DNA from: Ferruginibacter sp.
Lineage (GTDB): Bacteria; Bacteroidota; Bacteroidia; Chitinophagales; Chitinophagaceae
Assembly (NCBI GenBank): GCA_025352625.1
Contig: JANXSR010000110.1
Coordinates: forward strand, 1 to 41,531
DNA length: 41,531 nt
Direction: 5' to 3'
In this document: positions 1 to 7,517 of the stretch, in pieces
How the letters are laid out: each line of letters opens with the position of its first letter
Numbering within the stretch: the stretch's first letter is position 1
Program-made: the position numbers and the translations under genes
Notes under the pieces: generated by a model
Databases searched by the model: none
Seen by the model: the letters and a program-made list of their open reading frames with translations, nothing else
What the model was told of the DNA's origin: nothing

Positions 1-8
1 TTTATACA

Positions 9-1283
9 TTAAGCAGCATTTAAAATTTGTTGTAAAAGCTCAGCAAAAATATAGATTTCTTCAAAGCTGTTGTACAATGGTACCGGGGCAACTCGTATTA
101 CATTGGGTTCCCGCCAGTCTGCAAAAATACCAAAGGGTAGCAGTGTATCAAAAACAGCTTTGGCATTTTGATGTATGGAGAAAGAAACCTGGCAACCTCT
201 TTCGTCAGGGTTGATGGGTGTAATGATTTTAAATTTTTCTACCGGTTGATTGATATGATTAAGTACAAAAAATAAATAATCGCTTAGTGCTTTGCTCTTA
301 GTTACCAAATTATCAAAACCTGCCGCTGCAAATATTTCCAGTGAAGCTTTGTGTGCTGCCAGCAGCATCATGGGTGAAGTACTCATGGCCCAACTTTCTG
401 CTGTTGCTGTTGGTGTAAATGCATTGCCCATTTTAAAACGGTTAGCTACATCATTGCCCCACCAGCCTTGCAATCTTGGTAATACGTTATTGCTAAGCTG
501 ACGTTCATGTACAAACGCACCGGCAATGGCACCAGGGCCGCTGTTTAAATATTTATAATTACACCAGCAGGCAAAATCAACCTGCCAGTCGTGCAATTGT
601 AATTTGATATTGCCTGCGGCATGTGCCAGGTCGAAACCTGCATAGGCTCCGGCTTTATGCGCAGCTTGGGTAATGGATTTTATATCAAATACCTGGCCTG
701 TATAATAGTTGATGCCGCTGAATAACACAAGGGCAACACTGTCTTTGTGTGCCTCAATGGTTGCAAGAATATCTTCTGTGGTAATGAGTTCTGTTCCTTC
801 TTTTGGATGCACTTCTATGATCGCATCAGCAGGAGCAAAGCCATGCAGTTTTACCTGCGATTGAAAAGCATACTGATCTGATGGAAATGCTTTTGCTTCG
901 CAGATGATCTTATACCTTGTGGCAGTAGGCTGATAAAAAGAGATCATCAGTAAATGAAGATTTACCGTAAGGTGATTCATGGTGACCAGCTCTTCTTTTT
1001 TTGCACCGATGATATCGCATAACAAGGGCGTAATTTTTTGCTGATAATTTAACCATGGGTCTTTACCTAAAAAAAAACCTTCTACGCCAAAATTAGCCCA
1101 GCCTTCCATGATGGTCATTACTTCGTCTTGTGCAGTTTTTGGCTGTAAGCCGAGGGAGTTACCTAAAAAATAAATGGCTCTTTTGCCTTGTAAGTAGGGT
1201 GCATAAAATTGCTCCCTGTAACTGTGTAGTGGGTCATTGCTATCGAGCGCCTGTGCATATGCCAATGAAAATTCATGCTGCAT
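9..1283 (-). CDS. kynU: Kynureninase
   Basis: PLP-dependent hydrolase that splits kynurenine to anthranilate and alanine, or 3-hydroxykynurenine to 3-hydroxyanthranilate, in the cytosolic tryptophan-degradation route. The 424-residue length is normal for the family. Recognisable blocks are FLGNSLGLQPKTA near residues 39-51, AFPSDQYAFQSQ (132-143), FDLAHAAGN (217-225) and NYKYLNSGPG (242-251), in which Lys244 is the expected PLP-binding lysine. Translation starts at an ATG and ends in TAA eight bases from the window edge, so the gene is complete. No other kynurenine-pathway gene is visible; a partner such as kmo could lie beyond the left edge, downstream of kynU. No clear promoter box was found in the 128 bases upstream. 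Confidence 0.95.
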   Translation of the reverse strand: MQHEFSLAYAQALDSNDPLHSYREQFYAPYLQGKRAIYFLGNSLGLQPKTAQDEVMTIMEGWANFGVEGFFLGKDPWLNYQQKITPLLCDIIGAKKEELVTMNHLTVNLHLLMISFYQPTATRYKIICEAKAFPSDQYAFQSQVKLHGFAPADAIIEVHPKEGTELITTEDILATIEAHKDSVALVLFSGINYYTGQVFDIKSITQAAHKAGAYAGFDLAHAAGNIKLQLHDWQVDFACWCNYKYLNSGPGAIAGAFVHERQLSNNVLPRLQGWWGNDVANRFKMGNAFTPTATAESWAMSTSPMMLLAAHKASLEIFAAAGFDNLVTKSKALSDYLFFVLNHINQPVEKFKIITPINPDERGCQVSFSIHQNAKAVFDTLLPFGIFADWREPNVIRVAPVPLYNSFEEIYIFAELLQQILNAA

Positions 1284-1412
1284 AAATAGAGTGTTGTTAC
1301 TGTTTTTTGCCGGTAAGGCGATAAGACGTTTTTTAAATTTATTTTCCGTTCATGATCTTGATAATTTATATACTAATTTTATTTTTTTGAAAAACGACTT
1401 AACGCCTTCCGG

Positions 1413-2366
1413 CTAATTTAAACTTACCGCCTGTTTAAATAAATTAGGATAGTCAGAAATAATTCCATCCACACCCATCTCTTTTAATTCAGTTATTTTT
1501 TTTGCATCATTTACTGTCCATGGAATTACTTTTATGTTTTGCTGGTGGCATTTTTCAATCAGTTCTTTATTGACCAATGAATTTTCGGGACTGTAAATAG
1601 TGGGTATAAAACCAAGTGCTTTTATTTGTTCCTCCAAAGAACGTTTATCGAAGTCTTCAATCAGCATGGCTGTTCTTATGTTGGGATAATGCTGGTGAAG
1701 GTATTGCAGGGTTCTGAAATCGAATGACTGAATGATTACCTGCTCTTCCATTTGTTTTTCTCTGATTAGTTTCATTAACAGTTCAACAAATTCAGCGGGT
1801 GCAGGATGATAGAGATCGTCTGTTGCCGGCATGCATTTGGTTTCTATATTAAAAAATGGGTAGGGCCTTTTGTTGGTGAGCATGTAAGCTTTTACACTGT
1901 CAAACAGATCGCTGAGCAATGGTTTTGAAACGGCCAGCCGCTGTTGTTGCGCAAACCGTGGATGTGGCTTCAGACCTACATCATAAGTTTTGATGGAATC
2001 GTATAGCATGTGGTACATGTTATAATTGTGTTCATCTTTTTGTTCAATAAAACTGCCGTCGGGTTTGGTAGTTATTTCGTGGTTGAAGAAAGGTTCGTGT
2101 GAGAGAAATATTTTTTTGTCTTTACTGATGCTGGCATCCATTTCCAGGGTGGTTACTCCAAGGTCCAGCGCTTTCATCATAGCGGGAATGGTATTCTCCG
2201 GCATTAGTCCACGGCAGCCCCGATGGCCTTGTTTGTCAAATACTACAACCTGTGCTGAAGAAGAATTAAGATGTGTATTATTTTGACCGGACATATTTTT
2301 GTTTGAGGAGCAGGCATTAAAAATAAGCAAAGAAATTACAGTGGCTATTTTTATGTAGAATGGCAT
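1413..2366 (-). CDS. Glycerophosphodiester phosphodiesterase, lipoprotein
   Basis: Hydrolyses glycerophosphodiesters from phospholipid turnover to glycerol-3-phosphate and an alcohol. The N-terminus (MPFYIKIATVISLLIFNAC) is a lipoprotein signal with the likely acylated Cys19, so the enzyme is expected to be membrane-anchored outside the cytoplasm. GDPD hallmarks are present: GHRGCRGLMPENT (His48-Arg49, Glu57-Asn58), the metal-binding TLEMDASIS (Glu75, Asp77), His90 in FLSHEP, and the C-terminal block IPWTVNDAKKITELKEMGVD followed by GIISDYP. The length of 317 residues fits the GlpQ/UgpQ-type fold. It stands alone, separated by about 200 bases from the mrp-like gene upstream. Substrate preference cannot be read from the sequence. 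Confidence 0.9.
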   Translation of the reverse strand: MPFYIKIATVISLLIFNACSSNKNMSGQNNTHLNSSSAQVVVFDKQGHRGCRGLMPENTIPAMMKALDLGVTTLEMDASISKDKKIFLSHEPFFNHEITTKPDGSFIEQKDEHNYNMYHMLYDSIKTYDVGLKPHPRFAQQQRLAVSKPLLSDLFDSVKAYMLTNKRPYPFFNIETKCMPATDDLYHPAPAEFVELLMKLIREKQMEEQVIIQSFDFRTLQYLHQHYPNIRTAMLIEDFDKRSLEEQIKALGFIPTIYSPENSLVNKELIEKCHQQNIKVIPWTVNDAKKITELKEMGVDGIISDYPNLFKQAVSLN

Positions 2367-2568
2367 TGATTATGTTTTTAATGATAAGCTGTTTTTAAAC
2401 AGGAGGCAGAAAATATTCTATTAAATAATAAAGGTTACCCCTTTTTAAAAAGATGTAAACTTTATATAAAAAACTTGAGAAGGTTCCAAAGAGCTCTTTT
2501 TGTACAAGAGGGCGATGCAAGGATATTCCACATAGCTTCTTAGCCTGGACAAAAATATTTTACTTAAC

Positions 2569-3663
2569 TTACTCCACCATTTCCTGTATTTCTGTTGGCT
2601 CAAGGTTAGCATTTCTCATGGCAATACCACGGGTAGCATTTGCTGCGAAATCGATAAATGCTTTTTTAGTCAACTCATCATTGCTTACCATAATGGGTAC
2701 GCCACTATCTCCACCTTCACGAATAGCTTGCACAATAGGTATTTGGCCAAGGAAAGGAATATCAAATTCTTCGGCAAGATTTTTACCACCATTTTTTCCA
2801 AACAGGTAATATTTATTATCCTGTAATTCAGCAGGAGTGAAGTAGCTCATATTTTCTACCAGGCCAATAATGGGCACTTTTAATTGTGCCTGTCCAAACA
2901 TGGCGATGCCTTTTTTTGCATCTGCAAGTGCTACGGTTTGTGGAGTGGTAACAACAATTACACCGGTTACTGGTACAGTTTGTACAACAGTTAAATGAAT
3001 GTCGCCAGTGCCTGGCGGCATGTCAATTACAAGATAATCCAGTTCGCCCCAATCTACATCGCTTACAAATTGACGGATGGCACTGCTAACCATTGGGCCT
3101 CGCCACACTACTGCTTGTTTTTCATCCACCAGCAATCCGATGCTCATCATCTTAATACCAAACTTTTCAATGGGCACAATCCATCCTTTACCTTCAATGT
3201 CTCTCATCATGGGCCGTTCGCCCCTAACGCCAAACATAATGTGCTGGCTGGGGCCGTAAATATCAGCATCCATTAAACCAACAGATGCGCCGCTTTGTGC
3301 CAATGCCAGCGCAAAGTTACTGGCTACAGTACTTTTGCCAACACCACCTTTTCCGCTCACTACTGCAATGATATTTTTTACGCCACTTAATACTGTTTTA
3401 GTATCCTTTCTGTTACTACTTGTATTGCTGGTGAAATTTACTTTTACAATGGCTTCTTTATTAACCAATAATTTAACTGCATTGATGCAGGCATTCATAA
3501 TAAGGTCCTTTAAAGGACATGCGGGGGTAGTTAAAACAACCGTAAAAGAAACTTCATTGCCATCAATTACAATATCTTTAACCATATTCAGCGTTACCAA
3601 ATCTTTGCCCAGGTCTGGTTCCTGCACATTGCTTAGCGCTTGCAGTATCTGTTCGTTCGTCAT
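2569..3663 (-). CDS. mrp: Mrp/ApbC-family Fe-S cluster carrier ATPase
   Basis: P-loop ATPase of the Mrp/NBP35 group that carries or loads iron-sulfur clusters onto apoproteins. Residues 1-80 form an N-terminal DUF59/MIP18-type domain with the usual TPACPLKDL cysteine motif. A deviant Walker A, GKGGVGKST, lies at about 104-112, followed by DADIYGPSQ and DYLVIDMPPGTGD. Classical ApbC proteins carry a CxxC after ENMS; here the segment reads VENMSYFTPAELQDNKYYLF and has no cysteines. I believe this is common in Bacteroidota homologues, which would mean cluster binding relies on other residues. A possible -7 box (TAATTTTG on the minus strand) lies about 35 bases upstream of the ATG. Confidence 0.92.
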   Translation of the reverse strand: MTNEQILQALSNVQEPDLGKDLVTLNMVKDIVIDGNEVSFTVVLTTPACPLKDLIMNACINAVKLLVNKEAIVKVNFTSNTSSNRKDTKTVLSGVKNIIAVVSGKGGVGKSTVASNFALALAQSGASVGLMDADIYGPSQHIMFGVRGERPMMRDIEGKGWIVPIEKFGIKMMSIGLLVDEKQAVVWRGPMVSSAIRQFVSDVDWGELDYLVIDMPPGTGDIHLTVVQTVPVTGVIVVTTPQTVALADAKKGIAMFGQAQLKVPIIGLVENMSYFTPAELQDNKYYLFGKNGGKNLAEEFDIPFLGQIPIVQAIREGGDSGVPIMVSNDELTKKAFIDFAANATRGIAMRNANLEPTEIQEMVE

Positions 3664-3698
3664 CGGTTCAATTATTTGTTAAAAAACATTTTCTGCGG

Positions 3699-3706
3699 CA
3701 AAATTA
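3699..3706 (-). promoter_or_regulatory. Putative -7 box of mrp
   Basis: On the minus strand the sequence is TAATTTTG, an exact match to the Bacteroidota TAnnTTTG -7 element, about 35 bases before the mrp ATG. I found no TTG -33 element at the usual 19-22 base spacing, so this rests on the -7 box alone. Confidence 0.35.
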
Positions 3707-3843
3707 ACCATTGATGCCCTTACTTTGTTTATTAATTAAGGAATGTTGTTATTTTTGAACACACATCTTTTCTTTAACCAAATGTTACTGCTTCCATTTA
3801 TCCAATGGTTTTGGAATGGCCTGTAGTTATAGAACTTTTTTGA

Positions 3844-4485
3844 ATGAAACTTTTTTTACGATACACCTTATTTATTGCTTTAATTATTCCTGTTGCTGCA
3901 AATGCACAATTTGAAACATTGAAAGATTCGGTGGTACAGTTGTACGGTGTTGTAATGACGGCAGATAGCCTGCAGGCCTTGCAATCTGTAAGTGTTATGG
4001 TGAAGGGGCAAAACAGGGGAACAGTAACCAATAGCCAGGGCGTTTTTAGCATTGTTGTTTTGAAAGGAGATGCCATAGAATTTACAAGTGTGGGATTTAA
4101 ACCCAAATCGGTTATCGTACCCAAAAACATTGAGGGCAACCAATACAGTATATTACAATTAATGGTTACGGATACTGTATTTCTGGCGGCAACCATTATA
4201 AAATCGAGACCAACAAGAGAACAGTTTGAAAGAGATTTTATTAATACCAAAGTGCCAGATGATAACCTTGAAATAGCCCGGCAAAATAATGACGAAAGTC
4301 GACGAAGGTTATTGATGTCTTCTTTACCAAGAGATGGAAGAGAAGCTGCAAATACATATTTAAGTAAGCAGTCTGCTAAATATTCTTACGCCGGACAGGC
4401 ACCTCCACAAAATATATTTAACCCGTTTGCATGGGCCGATTTTATTAAATCCTGGAAAAGAGGAGATTTTAAAAAGAAGAATTAA
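3844..4485 (+). CDS. Secreted carboxypeptidase-regulatory-like domain protein
   Basis: Uncharacterised exported protein of 213 residues. It has a signal peptide (MKLFLRYTLFIALIIPVAANA, likely cleaved before QFETL). Residues 32-105 read as a CarboxypepD_reg-like beta-sandwich: GVVMTADSLQALQSVSVMVK, then RGTVTNSQGVFSIVV and FTSVGFKPKSVIVP. This is the module that often begins TonB-dependent receptors in Bacteroidota, but no plug or barrel follows. The rest (about 110-213) is charged with no recognised domain. It is divergent from mrp. Its function is unknown; an outer-envelope or periplasmic role is inference from the signal peptide and domain. Confidence 0.8.
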   Translation: MKLFLRYTLFIALIIPVAANAQFETLKDSVVQLYGVVMTADSLQALQSVSVMVKGQNRGTVTNSQGVFSIVVLKGDAIEFTSVGFKPKSVIVPKNIEGNQYSILQLMVTDTVFLAATIIKSRPTREQFERDFINTKVPDDNLEIARQNNDESRRRLLMSSLPRDGREAANTYLSKQSAKYSYAGQAPPQNIFNPFAWADFIKSWKRGDFKKKN

Positions 4486-4566
4486 TATTTTACCCGCATA
4501 CCTTTTTAGTTTCGAAAGATTATTTACCTGTAATTTGTGTTACGCAGCTTTTATCAATTAATGCGG

Positions 4567-4574
4567 TAAATTTG
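4567..4574 (+). promoter_or_regulatory. Putative -7 box of aroK
   Basis: TAAATTTG matches TAnnTTTG exactly. It overlaps the ATG that the ORF track uses at 4572, so a transcript starting a few bases downstream could not use that ATG. This supports the later aroK start at 4614. No -33 TTG lies at the right distance. Confidence 0.4.
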
Positions 4575-4613
4575 TTTAATTCTTACTGTAAGAACAACCG
4601 TAATAACACTTTT

Positions 4614-5129
4614 ATGATCTTTTTTTTGACAGGTTTTATGGGAAGTGGCAAATCGTATTGGGGTAAAAAATGGGCCTCGGCAAACGACTATACTTTTGTA
4701 GACCTGGATGAGGTAATTGAAAATGCGGAGGGAAAAACTATTGCGGATATTTTTGAGATTAAAGGAGAGGATTATTTTAGAGAAATTGAAGCGACTTACC
4801 TTAGAAATTTTGCAGATGCTAATAACACTATCATAGCCTGTGGGGGAGGTACTCCATGCTTTCATGAAAACATGCAGTGGATGAATGATCATGGAACCAC
4901 CCTTTATCTTTTAACGACAGCACCGCAAATTTTGGACAGGGTTTTGGCAGAACAGGAAAAACGCCCTTTGATAAAAAAAATGAACCAGGGAGAATTGCTT
5001 TTTTTTATAGAACAAAAACTGAAAGAAAGAACCCCTTTTTATAGCCAGGCAAAACTGGTAATACCCTCAACAGAAATATCAGTACAAACTTTTAGTACTT
5101 TATTTTTAGCTAAACAATCCACGGCATAA
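4614..5129 (+). CDS. aroK: Shikimate kinase
   Basis: Phosphorylates shikimate at O3 with ATP in chorismate/aromatic amino acid synthesis; cytosolic. The chosen ATG (Met15 of the track ORF) gives the compact family start MIFFLTGFMGSGKSYWGKKW and 171 residues, typical for AroK; the 14 extra residues of the track overlap a -7 promoter box. Visible motifs are the Walker A GSGKS near residues 10-14, FVDLDEVIE (substrate-binding Asp), the arginine in EDYFREIE, GGGTP, and the lid-type segment EKRPLI. The DUF423 gene follows after 13 bases, so the two probably share a transcript. No other shikimate-pathway gene is in view. Confidence 0.93.
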   Translation: MIFFLTGFMGSGKSYWGKKWASANDYTFVDLDEVIENAEGKTIADIFEIKGEDYFREIEATYLRNFADANNTIIACGGGTPCFHENMQWMNDHGTTLYLLTTAPQILDRVLAEQEKRPLIKKMNQGELLFFIEQKLKERTPFYSQAKLVIPSTEISVQTFSTLFLAKQSTA

Positions 5130-5142
5130 AAATTTATTTTAC

Positions 5143-5532
5143 ATGCAAAAAAATTTTTTAAAAACGGCAGCTGTATTGGGTGCCTTGTCAGTTATTTTAG
5201 GAGCCTTTGGTGCACATGCGTTAAAGCAACTTATCAGTGATAAAAACCTGCAAACTTTTGAAACGGGCGTTCGTTACCAGTTTTATCATGTAATAGCGCT
5301 GTTTATAACCGGCATTTTATACAAAGATTTTACAAATAATTATTTACAATGGGCTGGTCGTTTATTTTGTTTGGGAATATTACTTTTTAGCGGTTCTTTA
5401 TACCTTTTATCATTTATTGAATTGACCGATATGACAGGTTTAAAATGGGTTGGTGCTATAACTCCATTGGGTGGTGTTTGTTTTATTACAGCCTGGCTAT
5501 TACTGGCACTTGGTATTTCAAAAAAAAATTAA
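5143..5532 (+). CDS. DUF423 family inner-membrane protein
   Basis: Small integral membrane protein (129 residues) of the DUF423/YgdD family. The hallmark LGAFGAHALKQ sits near residues 20-30, just after the first hydrophobic segment. Four membrane spans can be drawn (about 7-25, 46-63, 71-91 and 98-123). The family's biochemical role is unknown. It lies 13 bases after aroK, so it is probably co-transcribed. Its TAA stop overlaps the TAA stop of the convergent histidine kinase by four bases, both reading through the same TTAA. Confidence 0.85.
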   Translation: MQKNFLKTAAVLGALSVILGAFGAHALKQLISDKNLQTFETGVRYQFYHVIALFITGILYKDFTNNYLQWAGRLFCLGILLFSGSLYLLSFIELTDMTGLKWVGAITPLGGVCFITAWLLLALGISKKN

Positions 5533-7430
5533 TTGTTTATTGCCCGTTGTAGGGTTATGAGTGTGCCATTTTTATTTTCTATAAAAAAATCAATGCCTGA
5601 TTTATTCATTCTGGCTTTCATGTTTTTTAAACCATTGCCGAACCTGCGCAAATTTTCAAAATCAATTCCGGTGCCATTATCCTGAATTAGTAAGGATATA
5701 ACTGTGTGTTCTTTCTTTAACACCAATATTACCTCAGTAGCTTTGGAATGTTTTAAAACATTGTTCAGTGCTTCTTTTACCACTAAAAATACATTTCGGC
5801 GTATTGCTCCATTTACTGCAATATCAGGTAAATCTGCAGCTATATTCACAGTGCAATTAATGCCTGTATTTTCAAAATATTCAATAGCGTAACTACGAAT
5901 GTAAGCCACCATATTACCAAATGAATCATTGCTGCTATTCATTGTCCAGATGATAGCATTCATATTATTGAGCAATTCGTTTGCAGAAGATGAAATCTTT
6001 TCAATTTCGGGAATTGTTTCTTTTCCTAACCTTCTTTTAGCCAGTTCGCTAAATAAACGAATGGCAGTAACCCCTGCACCAAGGTCATCGTGCATATCTG
6101 TACTAATACGGTTTCGCTCTTCCTGCTGCGCATTTAATATTGCTATTTTTGTTTCGAAAATTTGTTTTTCTGCTGCTAATTTTAGGGCTTCCTGCTCCTT
6201 TATTCTTTCAATCAATTCTTTTCTGTTTTTGTATGTTAATCCAAGTAAGAAAAATATTAATTCACCCACTATGCCTACTTCATAATATAATAAGGCACTG
6301 GTAAAAATACCAGACCTGCGAACGGTTACTATTATTAACAAAAATGAAATAATGGAGAATAAGATTAAAATAGCATTACCTATAGCAAGGTAATTAAACA
6401 GCCTGTTTTTTTGTTTTATGCCAACTAAAATATACATTATACCAATGCCCAACATTAAGATTTTAGATCCATTTTCCACTGTACTTTGTAACTGAAAATT
6501 ATCAGTAAAAAAATAAACAATACTGTAGCAAATAAATAGTGCCAACAGGATCTTTTCTTGGTAATAAAAAATTTTGTTTAACAAAGGATAGTTCGTTTTT
6601 GTATCTAAAAATTTTCGGGTAAAGGCAATGTAAAAAATGGTTCCAATTATCAACAATGCAAAAGCAAGGTATCCCATAAAAAAACTTGCAAATACACCAC
6701 TTCGTCTATCAATATAAGTATTAAAAAAAATTAGCCAAAACATACAAATGGCATACAGGCAGTTATATAAAAATTCTTTTTTTCTGCCAAGACTGTAGTT
6801 AGCGGCATTAAAAAATATCATCATTACCAACAATCCACACAATATGTAACCAAAAATTAGTTCATTATAACTTCCTGTATAATATTCTTTCTGATATTTA
6901 TTAAGATATTTTTTAGGTATAATTTCAGGTGATAGAGAATTGAATTTTCTTTTTGTAAAATGTAGTACAGCAATATAAGTAGCGCTTTCTTTTGATAAAA
7001 CTTTCAGGGGTTGAAAGCCATCTGCCTTACTTTCATCTTTTAGCTGTTGTAATTGTTGAGTTGGTAATATTTTATACATAGCAATGCTTCGAAAAGAATT
7101 ACCCGGGTAAAAATAAACGGTGTCAGCAATTTCAGCACTGTTGTTAAGTGTAAACTTTAAAAAAATGGTTTTATTTATGAATTCCGGAGGTATAAATCTT
7201 TTTAATTTTAATGAATTGTATGCAACCCATTGGTTTGCTGGTATTTTTTCAGCACTTAGATTATTACTGTCGATAAACACAAAAGTGGTATTACCAATCG
7301 GGCTATTGTCTTTTATTATTGGCAGTGTGGTACCTAAACTATCAATGTTTAATTGCCCGTTTGAAAAATTGAAGCACAAAATAAATAAAAGGATGTTAAT
7401 TACTTTCCTCAATTGCGTACGTTTTATCAA
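5529..7430 (-). CDS. Orphan sensor histidine kinase, 7TM-DISM type
   Basis: Two-component sensor of 633 residues. Order: signal-like hydrophobic N-terminus (about 9-22), an extracytoplasmic domain of the 7TMR-DISM type (about 30-180), seven hydrophobic spans (about 190-400), a short coiled coil (405-440), then a HisKA_3 dimerisation box QEERNRISTDMHDDLGAG with phospho-acceptor His447, and an HATPase domain with an N box (ALNNVLKHSKA) and G box (QDNGTGID). This is the NarX/LytS-like kinase class. No response regulator gene is adjacent. No ATG is available near the start: the track start at 7430 is TTG and overlaps a TAGGTTTG -7-like box, so a second TTG six codons in (7412) is equally possible. 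The signal it senses is unknown. Confidence 0.88.
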   Translation of the reverse strand: MIKRTQLRKVINILLFILCFNFSNGQLNIDSLGTTLPIIKDNSPIGNTTFVFIDSNNLSAEKIPANQWVAYNSLKLKRFIPPEFINKTIFLKFTLNNSAEIADTVYFYPGNSFRSIAMYKILPTQQLQQLKDESKADGFQPLKVLSKESATYIAVLHFTKRKFNSLSPEIIPKKYLNKYQKEYYTGSYNELIFGYILCGLLVMMIFFNAANYSLGRKKEFLYNCLYAICMFWLIFFNTYIDRRSGVFASFFMGYLAFALLIIGTIFYIAFTRKFLDTKTNYPLLNKIFYYQEKILLALFICYSIVYFFTDNFQLQSTVENGSKILMLGIGIMYILVGIKQKNRLFNYLAIGNAILILFSIISFLLIIVTVRRSGIFTSALLYYEVGIVGELIFFLLGLTYKNRKELIERIKEQEALKLAAEKQIFETKIAILNAQQEERNRISTDMHDDLGAGVTAIRLFSELAKRRLGKETIPEIEKISSSANELLNNMNAIIWTMNSSNDSFGNMVAYIRSYAIEYFENTGINCTVNIAADLPDIAVNGAIRRNVFLVVKEALNNVLKHSKATEVILVLKKEHTVISLLIQDNGTGIDFENLRRFGNGLKNMKARMNKSGIDFFIENKNGTLITLQRAINN

Positions 7431-7435
7431 ACCTA
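7428..7435 (-). promoter_or_regulatory. -7-like box over the histidine kinase start
   Basis: The minus strand reads TAGGTTTG, an exact TAnnTTTG match whose last three bases are the proposed TTG start codon. If it is a real promoter, translation must begin further in. No -33 element was found, so it may be chance. Confidence 0.25.
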
Positions 7436-7503
7436 CATAATTTCGTTGATATCTTTTATCCTAATTCGTCCAAATTCTGCAATGTTGCAGTAATGGATTT
7501 ATA

Positions 7504-7511
7504 TATCTTTG
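7504..7511 (+). promoter_or_regulatory. Putative ftsK promoter -7 box adjacent to the ATG
   Basis: TATCTTTG matches the Bacteroidota -7 consensus and ends six bases before the ftsK ATG at 7518. It overlaps the TTG start used by the ORF track. A TTG at 7485-7487 is spaced 16 bases away, shorter than the usual 19-22. The mRNA would start at or almost at the AUG. Confidence 0.5.
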
Positions 7512-7517
7512 TTAGTA

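Noticed and set aside
3798-4250. Minus-strand 150-aa ORF over the carboxypeptidase-like gene
   Set aside because: The plus-strand ORF has a signal peptide and a recognisable domain; this one has neither and no promoter.
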